Assembly: GCA_001466705.2 (NCBI GenBank) | Contig: LATX02000001.1 | Coordinates: 1,302,001-1,366,000 of the forward strand | Direction: 5' to 3' | Source: Moniliophthora roreri | Lineage: Eukaryota; Basidiomycota; Agaricomycetes; Agaricales; Marasmiaceae | DNA length: 64,000 nucleotides | In this document: positions 25,886-38,669 of the stretch, piece after piece | Numbering within the stretch: position 1 is the stretch's first letter | How the letters are laid out: the number at the start of each line of letters is the position of its first letter | The notes under the pieces: generated by a model | Database searches by the model: none | What the model was told of the DNA's origin: nothing | Seen by the model: the letters and a program-made list of their open reading frames with translations, nothing else | Position numbers and translations under genes: made by a program

Positions 25886-26986
25886 ATGGCTTCAACCTTG
25901 ACCGGTCCAGCTCTCACTGCTTCCAGGATGGCGCTCTCAGCTGCTATTGCTGATCACCCAGAGGTGGAGGAATCCTCAATGGAAGCTGGAGAAATCCAAG
26001 AAGTCAACATGGAGTCCCAGGCAGAGAGCATTCGTACCGTCTTCAGTGATCCCACAAATTTCAATGTCAAGGTGAGCGATTCTTCACATGGCTTACTTTC
26101 AGCTTGCTCATTCTGCTCAATAGCATCCTCTTTACTCTTCTTGGACTCTTTGGTTTGATTCCCCAATGACCAAGGGTCGAAATCTTCCCCAAACTCCAGT
26201 CTCCGCCTTTCCCCAGACACCAGTCGTCCAGACACCTGGACCCGCTGCCGCACAGGGTTGGATGGAGGATATTAAACGTGTCATTAGTTTTGACAGTGTC
26301 GAAGAATTCTGGGGGCGAGTACCATGCATACGTGTCTCGGTTGTCAACGAGTTGCTGATGTGCGCGTGTAGATTGTATAATAACATCGTTCCGCCTTCTC
26401 AGTTACCCCAAAAAGCAAACTACTACCTCTTCAAGGTTTGTCTCGTCGTCTCGTGTGATTAAATAAGGTGCTGATAGTGCATGCCTTTCAGGAAGGAATC
26501 ATTCCAGCTTGGGAAGACGAAGCAAATAAAAATGGAGGGAAATGGAGCATTCAGCTACCCAAAGACAAGAACAGAGGCAACGTGGATAAGATGTGGTTGT
26601 ATACGGTGCGATGACTGTTTCCTACCGAAGGGTTCTCACCTCGCTCAACGGCGTTACAGATGTTGGCTGCTATTGGAGAAACCTTTGACCCGTCGTTGAC
26701 AACAGCTGATCCTTCCTCGCCGCCACCTACTTCACTCATCACGGGAGTCATCGTTTCCACCCGCCCGCAATTCTATCGTTTGTCAATATGGACGAGGTTA
26801 GCACCAGGAATTTCGGATGAGGATGGATTGAGGGAACGGATTGAGTCGGTTGGACGACATTTCAAGTCGAGTGTACTAGGATATCCTGAAGGTGCGAAAT
26901 TGGCGGGACCATTAGCAACGGAGGTCGAGTTTTTGTCGCACAAGGACTCTGAGAAGAAGAAGGGTGCAAAGAAGATTATAGTCTGA
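25886..26986 (+). CDS. CDC33: mRNA cap-binding protein eIF4E with a proline-rich insert
   Basis: Cap-binding subunit of eIF4F. A non-conserved acidic N-terminus (residues 1-60) is followed by HPLYSSWTLWFDSP, the first cap-binding core strand. The usual short link to the next Trp is replaced by about 30 Pro/Thr/Gln-rich residues with repeated PQTPV before GWMEDIKRVISFDSVEEFWGLYNNI. Further motifs are NYYLFKEGIIPAWEDEANKNGG (cap-stacking Trp), MWLYT and STRPQFYRLSIWTR. A second short insert, PSSPPPTS, occurs before LITGVIVS. The end is SEKKKGAKKIIV. Five introns are read. Divergent from the carrier gene. Confidence 0.93.
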
Positions 26987-27200
26987 AGTATACCTTCTGC
27001 TTTGGATATTGTGTTTTTTATAATCGATATCTATGATTGGGTACTGAAGCGCCTGAGTGTTGGCCCTGCGCAGGCCAGGGCTATGGTGTGGCAGTGTATG
27101 TGATATGAGCCACGCAAGACGTCATAGCATCGCGCAGTTGCACCTCCCTCCCATAAGTAGAAAAGGACCTCAACATCCTCTTTGTTTTCAAACTTCCACC

Positions 27201-29011
27201 ATGCCTGTGCCCGGTTTTCTTTCATCTATTGCTGACAAGGCTCAAACTGCATTACAATCTTCACCGCTAGGCCAGCATATACCTGGCCATGGAAGGCCCA
27301 CCTCTCCCGACACCGCTGCCCAGCCAAGCGCAAACGAAGCTGCCCAAGGTGGTTGGGGAGGTCAGCACAAATCTCACGCCTTTGAAGCCATCCAACACCA
27401 GATCCGAAGTCTCGGACAGCAATACGGGTCAGTGTATGCTCCTGACAATTCAAAGTGTTGATCATTGACATGCTATTTCTGAAAGATCTACGACACCTGT
27501 GCAAAAGATCATTACAACGGAGAAGGGAGTGGCGATTGACTTCGATAGCGTCGCACGCGATGCCAAAGCACAAAGCAAAGAGCTCTATATGTGGGGCCAG
27601 AACGAACAGGATGACCTCAAGGATGGTGAGTTTGAACACCATTTTCATGTCTTGGATCCAAACAAGGATAACTGACTTTATCGATAGTCACGGATAGATT
27701 AGCCTATCTAAACTTTGTCCAAGGGTCTCTGGCTAGCTCCCTTGCTGTGAAATTGGATGCCGCCCGTGCACCCTTGAAAGCTCTACGCGATGCTGAGGCT
27801 GCTCTTGCACCCAGACGTAACATTCGCGCGGGCTTCAAGTCGCAAATTGCGAGAATCGAACATGATCAGCAAAAGGGAATGGAGAAGAAGCTAGCCGAGT
27901 TGAGAGATCAACTTAGAAAGGCCGAACTTGACGATGCAAGTGCGGAGGCTGAGGTCGAACTCTTGAAGCGTCAGGGTGTCAAGGCTTCAGAATCGCTTAA
28001 GTTTGAGGCACTTCGTGAAGTATGTCCAAATCATTCAGGATTGGAATTGTTTTACTGACTATATCTCAGTACGGTGAAAAACTTGTCCTTGTTTCCCAAG
28101 CTGCTGCAAGCTTGGTGGACGTTCTACCGATCGTGCCACCAAGTCAGTCCAACCCTTACACAGGTGCACAACGCACTGGCAGCATTCGTGCCTCTCTGCA
28201 GCGTGCCCTCGATAATTACAAGACTGGACACATAAATCTTCCGACACAAAGCAATGCGTCTGATCTCAGCCGGTCAGATACCGTCAGCTTCGGGGAAAGT
28301 CATGCCAGCGAGCTTTCCAGCATTTCTTCCTCCATGTCGACAGCTATTCAGCCAAGTATTCCACTTACTCCCCCTCCTGGCGGCAGGCCTCAATCTCCTC
28401 CTAGGAACCCAGCTGATTCCGCCACTTCGGCTGATCAACACGCATCTCCTCCTGCCAAGACTCAATCCCTGCCCATCAATCCATCCAATCTCAACCTCTC
28501 GCCTGCCCCCATTCCCCACACGACCTCAAACACTTCAGGCAACATCCCCGGCGCTTCGGTTTCTATTACTTCACCGGTCCCTGTTGCTGCGCCTGACCCT
28601 ACAAAGCCTGCTTCCGTTCTTCCAGCAATCACTCCCACAATCGCGGAGACAGGTGTCCCCGTGTCTGCTGGTTCTGACGGTCCCGGACCTGCAAGCGGTT
28701 CACTTCATGATGTGAAGACGACCTCACCCACGGGTCCTCAGACAGGGAGCCTTCTCGCGCACGCGAGCACCCAGAGCGCACCAAAGTTCGAGAGTGCGGA
28801 AGACGAGAAGAAACGATTGGCTGCAATGTATTCACAGGCGTACGGCTCGTCAGCCCCTGCTGCCTCTCAACATGAGAGTGCTGAAGACGAGAAAAAGCGG
28901 CTTGAGCGGGAAGAGAGAGAGAAGCACCTGAACGCAGGTGGTAACAATCCGTCTGGGGATACGACGAAGAAGGATAAGGATGAGGATCTACCTCCATACC
29001 AAGACCTATGA
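27201..29011 (+). CDS. PIL1: Eisosome core protein Pil1/Lsp1 (BAR domain)
   Basis: BAR-domain protein that shapes plasma-membrane furrows (eisosomes). The N-terminus MPVPGFLSSIADKAQTALQ is an amphipathic segment, followed by HAFEAIQHQIRSLGQQY, the TTPVQKIITTEKGVAIDFDSVARD segment (fully typical of Pil1), the BAR helices WGQNEQDDLKDVTDRLAYLNF and ALRDAEAALAPRRNIRAGFK, and EYGEKLVLVSQAAASLVD. A very long Ser/Pro/Thr-rich tail of about 270 residues follows, much longer than in yeast Pil1, containing two near-copies of ESAEDEKKRL (28,790-28,830 and 28,873-28,905). Four introns are seen, all in the BAR part. Confidence 0.95.
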
Positions 29012-29351
29012 ACGGACTAGTTGTTTTTCTCGAACAGGGGTGAATTGGCCTTGTCTTTTTGGACTAAGATCGAATACGTCTAGTTGTAAATGCACAAATT
29101 ATCTGGATGTATATTTAAATATATCAAAGACTATTCTGAGTGTATGTGTATATGGTAAAAAGAATGCCAGGCTAGTCCATGCGGACAAAAGTTACACAGG
29201 TGGCTAAGTTACAAGAAATACAAGAAATCGCATTAGTGAACAAATGCTGTACAGTTTGTCAAGCCCCTAGATCTCTGCAATTGAATCGGAGCAACAATGT
29301 GGGAGAGTGGGCCAGTAGGGAAAAATGAAAGGGTAGCATGTACGAGAAACA
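29012..29351. other. 3' UTRs of convergent PIL1 and the unknown gene
   Basis: A/T-rich convergent intergenic stretch. No coding signal found. Confidence 0.5.
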
Positions 29352-30587
29352 TCAGAGGTACATGCCGTGACCCTGGTCAAGCGGTTTGGATGAACCATTT
29401 GCAGGAGCTGCCAAAGCGGATAAGTCTTGTCGAAGATACGTATCGCGTAGCCCAAGTAGTCTAAGGAACTGTTGAAACCAAGCCATTTTCAAATCGTGTC
29501 ATAGTTTAAATATATAGAATGTCATACCCGTTCCTCTTCGGCCATGATTTTTAGATTGAGCTTCTTGTTTGTATTCTCCATGTGAACGAGAAGGGTCTGT
29601 GCCATGCGTACACCAGGAATGTATCAAAAAAGGAGGAATAAGGAAAGATCCGACGCGTCAGTCATTTTTTAGGGCCGCAAGTCAACGACTTACCCTGACG
29701 GAACGACTGCTCAGGCCTCGGTAGGTAGATACACGTTCCAGGCTGGCTGGCTGGGCACCCAAGAGGGACAACTGTTCGTGCAAGTAGAGCACGTATTGCT
29801 CTAGACATTCCAAAAATTGTCGTTTCTTTTCGTGAGATGATATTGGATCCCTTCACGACTCAATTGAGGATCACGCTCAAAGAAGTCTTTTTTCGATCAC
29901 GTACTGCACTGGGAGGGTAAAACTGTGATTCGTCGGCAACCTAGGCGGATGACGCTGGAACGTCTGCTGAACGCCGTTGCCACTGTAATCAGATTTCGGA
30001 GTTGCGGCATCGTTGGCGGCGGTACTATTCAGTTCGGAAAGCAGCTCGCTTGGAGTGGGGAAGGTATTGGTGACAATGCCGTCTGACCTACGAACCTGAT
30101 TCGGTGGTTCACCGTGCGCGTCAAGCGCTGAAGGGTTATAGTTGTGGCAACTGAATGAAGCTGAAGATGGCGACGATGGTGGCTCAGACTTCGGTACATC
30201 ATGATCCAAAATCTGGCACCAGAGCAATCCAGAGCATCTGCCGGAAAGTGGTGTAGGAGCGTGAAGTGAAACACTGTCCGCAGTGGAGAACGTCGCGTTG
30301 GGCTGACCGAAGTCGCTTCTATGCAGACCACCAAGACCACCGTTCAGGCTCGGGAAAGGATGAGGATGCGATTCATCTTGAAGTAGCAATTGGGTGGATG
30401 AATACCCTGCGGCGGGATAGTCCTCTCCACCACAGACTGGTGCGAGAATAGGGAACGCATGTCTCTGCTGAATCAAGGGATTTAGCCACGAAACGCCCTT
30501 GCAAAAAATGTTGTCAAAATCACCTGAAAAACCACGTCCATTACGAGGCCTAAGGAGTCGAAGCAATCGAGAGCGAGGTGCAGAAAT
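29352..30587 (-). CDS. Unknown protein A with LHxQL...GL..R module (5' end uncertain)
   Basis: Not a named family that I recognise. The long 5' exon is Ser/Pro-rich and probably disordered (ANDISAPRSRLLRLLRPRNGR, later EPPSSPSSASFSCHNY). Splicing from LPVQY past a 3' splice site near 29,828 gives KKRQFLECLEQYVLYLHEQ, LLGAQPASLERVSTYRGLSS and RSVR. A second intron leads to TLLVHMENTNKKLNLKIMAEEER, a third to FLRLLGLRDTYL, and the stop is at 29352. This C-terminal part looks helical/coiled-coil and matches unknown protein B across the divergent spacer without gaps. The exons before 30,587 could not be joined in frame, so the N-terminus is open. Confidence 0.6.
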
Positions 30588-31324
30588 ATCGTTTGCCTAT
30601 AGACCTCTTTTATTAGAATAGAAATGGCTTCAGGTACGTGTGAACCAGCTCAGGATAATGACCAGAAGGGGTAAGAAAAGGAAGTGAATGATAAATCAGT
30701 CGAAGAATCGGAGCCATCGGAGGAATATCGCGATAAGTAAGGGGGGTGTTAATGAGATCCACTAGCCTGAATTCTATCATTGGCAAACAAACAATGTCGG
30801 TGATAAGAATGCATGCCTCTACACCGAAGAAATCCTTGAATCGGCATGTTGCGAGTACCCGAGTCGAGGCATTTTCCGGCAAGATGCTGCCCTTGTTATA
30901 CCTGAAAGGTGGGACGAATTCGAAAAGCCAGTGAAGACAGTAAAAGGACAGCTCGAGGCCCACGATTACATCGGGGTGGCCCTGTAACGCTCATCAGCCT
31001 TTCCCTGTTTTCTTCACCACTTTCCTTCTTTGACTTCCTGCAATACCGCCGAGTAACGATTTAGCACTGCGAAAACTGTCCGCATTCCGATTTGTCAATA
31101 GGATGTTGACGCTGAGTAGGTATATCGAGTCATTTCTTCAAGTTCACCCACTCACTGGGAAATTCGATCACGGTAACAGCTTCGCGAACTCAGATTGACA
31201 GTCTCCCGATTCGTTGTGACCCAAATATCAACTGTATTATCTCGATGTGCCAGTATTATGTATATATGAAGCGACGTCCGTTAGCTGCTCGGAACCCTGT
31301 ATATCTTTAGCTATATATTCACAG
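30588..31324. promoter_or_regulatory. Divergent spacer between unknown genes A and B
   Basis: About 740 bases between the two paralogue-like genes. It probably contains the missing first exon(s) of gene A on the minus strand (candidate stretch 30,613-30,963) and the promoter of gene B. A clean model could not be built. Confidence 0.4.
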
Positions 31325-32136
31325 ATGGCGCAGCGACAAAACAACCTTGCCATGGTCCAGGTTCGCTCTCCTTCTGCTTCCACTTTCAAAGCTGAGGCCG
31401 AAAGCCTCCCCAATCTCAATAGGTTGCCTGTCGTCACTGTACCTACCTCGTCTTCACACCAGGTCGCTCCTGGGATGCATCAGACTGGAGAAGTGATGGA
31501 GCAAGTTCAGCACGCAACTAGCGTATCGCGGTTTTTGGGAACCCAGAAAATCGTCAATGTAACACGAAACGTCAGCGCTACGCATCCCTATGCACGTCTG
31601 CAGGGGAAAAACAAAGAGGGAAAGCGCCGCAAGATCTGGAATCACGCACTAGAGAAATACCTATTCACTCCCTACGAGCTGTAGGTTCTCGGTATTCCAC
31701 GCTCAAAGTATTGCGCTAATGGCTAAATAGATCCACTCTAGGTGCACCCCATCGACGCACAATGTACATGGCAAGCCTCGAAGCCCACATCGATAACCTG
31801 CACGCCCAATTGTTGAGGTCATTATGACGTTCCAAGAACGAATCAAAACTTACAGAACTTTGCCAGCCTTGGATTTTGGCCAGTCGCGTTTGATGATTTG
31901 GAGGCGTTGAAAGGCCTGAACACTAGGACTGCGAAGGTAACCACCGAGAGGGCGACTAGCATAGTGGTGATCGCTCATATCATCCGTTTTCACAGAGCGT
32001 AGTTGCTGGTTTGCAGTATGACGCGACACTGGCAAGGCTGAAGATACTTGAGCTTGAACGCGTCGTAAGCTCTTCATGTTCATCGTTATCTATGGTCCAG
32101 ATAGCTGATCTCCAATTTGAAAGAACGACAATCTAG
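31325..32136 (+). CDS. Unknown protein B with LHxQL...GL..R module
   Basis: Not recognised as a named family. Exon 1 (MAQRQNNLAMVQVRS to FTPYEL) is polar and basic. An intron at about 31,682-31,730 leads to STLGAPHRRTMYMASLEAHI, then NLHAQLL; a third exon (acceptor gccag) gives SLGFWPVAFDDLEALKGLNT and RTAK; after a further intron SVVAGLQYDATLARLKILEL follows, and the last exon gives IADLQFERTTI and the stop. The predicted C-terminal half is helical with heptad-like leucines. It aligns gap-free with the end of unknown protein A. Role unknown; a coiled-coil scaffold or DNA-associated protein are both possible. Confidence 0.65.
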
Positions 32137-32253
32137 AGAGAGAGTTATTGCAACAGGGTATAGTCCGGGTGCAAGTCTAAATAAAAACAATGTTCATGAG
32201 TTTGCAGCAGCTGCAGTGTATCCATAGGCCATCAATCTAGTAGTATAAATGCC

Positions 32254-32790
32254 CTAATAACCATATTCTTCAGTTCCCAAAAAATCTCCCGGAGCCATGA
32301 CAACTACGCTTCCGCGAAGGTGCGGATGAATCGGCTGCCAAATCACGTATAAACCTGTAAAGGAAAATACCTCAACCTCAACGTCGCATAACGATGGATT
32401 TTTGTTCATGAAGCGAGACCCGTAAGTTGAAAAACGATAGTGTATTGACACGCACTGCTCTCCAACTTGGGTCCCAACGTATCAAATCAAAATCTTTTAC
32501 GACTGATGGTCAGCCCAATTATTCTCGTATGCCCATGACAACATTCCTAGACCCAAGTTCATAGAGAGCTGCAGTGGATCATCAGAAGTCCCACTTCAAA
32601 CCCATTGGCTAGTTCATCAGCAAACGAAGCGACAGATGTAAAGATAGTACTTAGGCTTTCGACAAGGCATGGTGGACTTCCGTCAACAGAACCGGGTCGG
32701 CACACTATGGCCATATGCGACATAGAGAAAGAGAATGAGGATGGATTGCAGGTAGTAATAAGATGAAACACGTATTATTTATGAACGAGA
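32254..32790 (-). pseudogene. Coding-like fragments, possible decayed or unassembled gene
   Basis: On the minus strand several short frames look more protein-like than chance: one containing YYLQSILILFLYVAYGHS (about 32,700-32,755), one ending LQLSMNLGLGMLSWAYENNW before a TAA (about 32,495-32,570), and one of 65 residues ending GSVVVMAPGDFLGTEEYGY (stop at 32254). They could not be joined with good splice sites into one protein, and no start was found. It may be a gene remnant, a spliced gene I failed to model, or chance. Confidence 0.25.
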
Positions 32791-32903
32791 TGACGATTAG
32801 TCTCTGCACCAGCACCTGAAAAATGACCTCGGTCAGATTCAGCAATGTCGGAATGTAGATCATGGCTATTACCGAGCGTCAAAACAGTGGATAGGTCGAA
32901 TAT

Positions 32904-33682
32904 TTAAGAGTTATCGTCGTCTGTGATCGCGAATTTATGTTTTCCAGGGGTAACAACAGCCGTCATCCCTTTTCCACTGCCTGTCACTCCAACTTTGTCG
33001 AAAGAAAGGGTCAGTACCGTAAGAAAAAACGACCATGGCACTCACCCTTCCCGAGAGGATTGTCTGGTGTCTTGAAGATGCTCGTTCCGGCAACACCTGC
33101 TATGTGTACACCCTTCTTCTCTGATTTCTTGGTGAACTTCTGCCAAGTAGCCTGCTTCGCTATCTGTTCCTTTGCCTTCGCAGCCCGAACCTCCAATTTC
33201 TTCTCGTTCTTCTTCTTCTTCTTTTCTCTCTCCTCTTCCTCTTGCTTGCTCAGCTTTCGCTTGTTCGATGATGACGGGACCGAGGCGCTGTAATTTGGAG
33301 GAATGGATTTTAACTCTGATGGTTTTACTTGCTCTGTCGTATTATATCCTTTGAATACTACGCTGTAAACCCGATTCTCTGCGGACCCTCCCACGAATGT
33401 AATGCGAGCAGGGTACCAAGCACCGTCACCAGAATATTTGGCAAGGCACTCATCTCCTGCGGACCACGTGTGTGTAGGTGTAGATGTAGCGGTTTTCCGA
33501 GACGATTCCGCTTTTGACGAGGATGCAGTTGCAGCTTGTGCAAGGGCGGTTTCAGTGAGATTGATAAGCTCCTGCAGCTCTGAACGAAGCGAAACAAGTT
33601 CGGTATTGTCAGGTTCAGCTGATAGTGCGAGCTCAACCTGCGAGAGCTGAACCTTGTATGTTTCTAGGTCTGCTTGCTCCAT
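32904..33682 (-). CDS. SPF30: Tudor-domain splicing factor (SPF30/SMNDC1 homologue)
   Basis: Spliceosome-associated Tudor protein needed for tri-snRNP joining. The N-terminus is a helical region (MEQADLETYKVQLSQVELAL..ELQELINLTETALAQ) as in SPF30. A Tudor domain follows at about 75-130 (WSAGDECLAKYSGDGAWYPA, then RVYSVVFKGYNTTEQVKPSEL). Next comes a Lys/Glu-rich nuclear-localisation segment (KRKLSKQEEEEREKKKKK) and the C-terminal WQKFTKKSEKKGVHIAGVAG with SIFKTPDNPLGK. After one intron the end reads VGVTGSGKGMTAVVTPGKHK. The start at MEQAD is chosen because the upstream extension is not family-like. Confidence 0.93.
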
Positions 33683-33875
33683 GTGTGTCGCTTGGTGTGC
33701 GTAAGAATATAAGTGAAGGAGAAGCAAAGGCGTCGAGGTGATGGCCGCAAAAAAGGTGGTATGCTCAGCTTAGCCAATCACATCGTGGGAGATCAACCAC
33801 CTTGATTCGGTACAGACAGCAACCACTCTTTTCGGTACTTACATAGTGTACATGACGGTGATACGGTAACAGTAG

Positions 33876-35763
<1,888 letters not shown>

Positions 35764-35847
35764 GGAGACGAAACCACCTGAGTTTTGCTATCGTTGAGGT
35801 TTCCGTAAAACTACCAACGCGACAAAATTTCCATTCCCTCGCCTTCC

Positions 35848-36780
35848 ATGCAACTCCCACGGCTCGATTGTAATCTGGGTTCAAATATGTCGGCCACTGG
35901 TTCAGAAGCAGTTCGACTAGCTAACCAGGTATTCCCTCAATATTATCGCTACTCATTGGCACTGACTGATGTTAAGGTGTCTGCGTCTGCTCTAGAGTCG
36001 AATCTGTCCGTCAAGGATGTGTCTCTGAATGTGTGTCCCTTCGTCACCGCTTTCATGGATACTGAATTCATTGACGTCCAGCATCCAGATTTCCCTTGCA
36101 AGTGACCTATCTGTGAAGTCTCAACAAATGCTTTGGGACATCTTCGAACAAAACATGTATCATCTGTAAGATTCTACCTATAGCGAGTGTCGTGTCCTCA
36201 TTCCTAAACTTAGATACGTTGACTCTTCTTTCGGTTGGTCTCCTCACGAGAAGAAAGCAGAGCTATTTCATCCTCTATCCCGCTTTGTCATTCTTTATCC
36301 TGAAGATAATTCAGAGGCAATCGCGGGATATACAATGTTCAGGTTTGAATATGAAGACGGATTCGACCTCCTCTACTGGTGAATGTTCAACAGAGTTTCC
36401 ACTTTGATTTCCTCTTATGAAGGGTTAGTTACGAACTTCAGATTCAAAGATCCTACCAGATGAGAGGACTGGGGAGACTTCTCATGGAGATTCTGTCCTG
36501 CATCGGAGAAAAGTGGCAAATGCAGAAAATCATGCTTACAGTCTTCAAAGGTGTGATCCTAGAATTAAAGATTTTCAGCTGGTTCTGACCTCTGAACGCT
36601 TAGCGAATAAGAGCGCCTCCCAGTTCTACCAAAACCTGGGGTAAGTAAACCTTCGCGGAAGACTGCATGTGCCTCTTAACCAGAATGCGTATTATCAGGT
36701 TTGTAATCGATCCCGATTCACCAGAGGACGATGAAGAGGACTACGAAATACTATCCAAGAGCATCTCCAAACGTGCTTGA
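35848..36780 (+). CDS. NAA40: N-alpha-acetyltransferase NatD (histone H4/H2A N-terminus)
   Basis: GNAT enzyme that acetylates the N-terminal serine of histones H4 and H2A. Exon 1 ends KVSASALESNLSVKDVSLN. The next exons give SVKSQQMLWDIFEQNMYHL and RYVDSSFGWSPHEKKAELFH, then PLSRFVILYPEDNSEAIAGY and EYEDGFDLLYCYE. The acetyl-CoA loop is YQMRGLGRLLMEIL (R/Q-x-x-G-x-G), followed by MLTVFKANKSASQFYQNLGF and an acidic tail ending YEILSKSISKRA. Seven small exons. Two possible starts in frame: 35848 or 35887 (MSATGSEAV); the latter fits the family length better. Confidence 0.88.
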
Positions 36781-36965
36781 ATATCGCGTAGAGCAATCCT
36801 GCATTCAAGCCGATATCTACCTACTGTATATATCTTTTGTGTCTGTTAGTCCAATCATTTTTCCTGGTACACTAGACCAAGTTACAAGTACGGTGAGTTG
36901 AATGACTGTCCGAAGCGAGCCCGGGACTCCGAGTCCCGAACAAACACGACGTAAACAATCTCCTC

Positions 36966-37403
36966 ATGCTACCACAACTTTCCGCACGGTCTCTGCGAAT
37001 TCAGGCGTCCCATCTACGAGGGAAACGTTTTGCCTCTGGCGGAGCACCCCATTTTAATGAGCCTTCCGGATGGCTCTTCGGTGAAAAGGTCGGTTTCTGT
37101 TCGTTTGTGAGTGTATTCATTGACTCACTCCCCATTCCTAGCCACTACCCCCCGGTCAAAAGCGCGTAAAAGAAGGCTGGGAGAACATTTGGTATATTGG
37201 AATGTTTGGTTCAATGGCATTTGCTGCAGTCATGCTCTACTACAAGCCGGATACCAGGTGCGTAACAGAACCTCTTTTGGGTGATATTCTGTCCTGAGCT
37301 ATCGTGCAGTGTCCAAACATGGGCTCTCAAGGAAGCAAAGGAGAGAATGGAAGTTCGGGGCGAGAAGTACAAGTATGAACCGTCGACAACCTCGTCATCA
37401 TAG
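36966..37403 (+). CDS. NDUFB11: Complex I accessory subunit ESSS (NDUFB11)
   Basis: Small membrane subunit of mitochondrial NADH:ubiquinone oxidoreductase. It has a presequence-like N-terminus (MLPQLSARSLRIQASHLRGK), the family signature PHFNEPSGWLFGEKPLPPGQ, KRVKEGWENIWYIGMFGSM, one transmembrane helix (about 65-85) and the tail KPDTSVQTWALKEAKERMEV. Two introns of about 50 nt are visible; both are needed to connect these parts. Length after splicing about 110 residues. Confidence 0.88.
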
Positions 37404-37560
37404 ATGCAGTACTCATAGCCTGAAATGTGATGATCTTGACACTGGACTCGGTACACCACAAAAATCACTCTTCACATATTCACAGAACTGCCGAGTACCG
37501 GAGGTTGAACTCATGAATTAGAAGGAATTACTGTGCAATCATCTACATAGTCAAAGTAAC

Positions 37561-38299
37561 CTAAGCCTCATAGCTGGCCTTGTACTCCTCCTCCGTCATC
37601 AGCTTATCCATCTATTGCCAAAATTGAGTCGAATATAAACTATGCAGGTGGAAAACATCGTACCTCTGTCGGATCTGAGAGCTTGATTCTGCATAGCCAT
37701 CCTAGCAGCGAAATAAGTTCGGATAAATGATAACAATGTGTGGAGATAGAGAACCTTTTTCTTCAGGAGACTTGTTCAGGAGGCCGGGCTCGGAAGAGAG
37801 GGTTTCGTTAATTTCTTCAATCGTTCCAGACACGGGAGCGTACTGAGAATCGGCGTTAAAAATGCGACAGCCTGTCTGATTGGCACTCACAATGTCTGAT
37901 GCAGCCTTAACACTCTCCACCGCTCCTATCTGGTCTGAAAAAGCTCCTTCAGTTCGCGATTCATGCGTAGAGGTTAGGAGCACTTGAACCTCCTTGTACA
38001 ACCTCCGATCCCTTGGTGGGAAGTTCGACGAAAACAACATCACCCAGAGACGACTGGGCATGGTCGGTAATGGAAATGACACCAAGACCTGTGCTATCGT
38101 CGAATGTCACGCTTTCATGTTCAGCGGTGTATCTTCTGGCTGTGGAACGTAAACTGAGGGGTTGCGGTTGGGATTAGGCCGTTGTGTACTTACTGATGAG
38201 CGTTCGTGTGAGATTTGGTCTGTAGAGTACCCGCGAGGATGTAGGTACAGCCCTGCGTAAAAGGGAAGAGCTATGGGCGAAAGCTAGCTGTCTGAACAT
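37561..38299 (-). CDS. GCV3: Glycine cleavage system H protein, mitochondrial
   Basis: Lipoyl carrier of the glycine decarboxylase complex. MFRQLAFAHSSSLLRRAVPT is a mitochondrial presequence. The body reads AEHESVTFDDSTGLGVISIT, DHAQSSLGDVVFVELPTKG and VESVKAASDIYAPVSGTIEE (Lys of ESVKAASD is the lipoylation site), then INETLSSEPGLLNKSPEEKG and MDKLMTEEEYKASYEA. Five introns; the one before YAPVSG is 48 nt, in frame and stop-free, so an unspliced reading would look like a 16-residue insert. Confidence 0.94.
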
Positions 38300-38669
38300 C
38301 GTTCCGGTTTTGTCCTCGTGAAAGAAGTGAGCGCGAGATAAACGCGGCTTGAATCGCAGGGGTCAACACGGCAGTCCGTTTCCACCCCGGCCCAACACAG
38401 GGCGCACAAACTTATTTAATGACCAAAACTCGAGAGGCCTAGCCAAGAGTGCGGACAACGAGAGTAAATATTGCTCCAATAAGTAATGATTGAACTATAA
38501 GATAATGCTGTGTCGCTACATATTTCTAATGCCCATAAACGACTATATGTACAGAGCTGGAGCATTGGATGACACGTCTAAGAAGCAACACCCGCTAGAT
38601 TTTGCTGTCCGTATATGACGTGACGGAGTAGGGAATGGAGGCTACTGGCCAACATCACGGAAAGAACCT
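38300..38669. other. Intergenic: H-protein promoter and TUF1 3' UTR
   Basis: About 370 bases with no supported gene. Confidence 0.5.
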
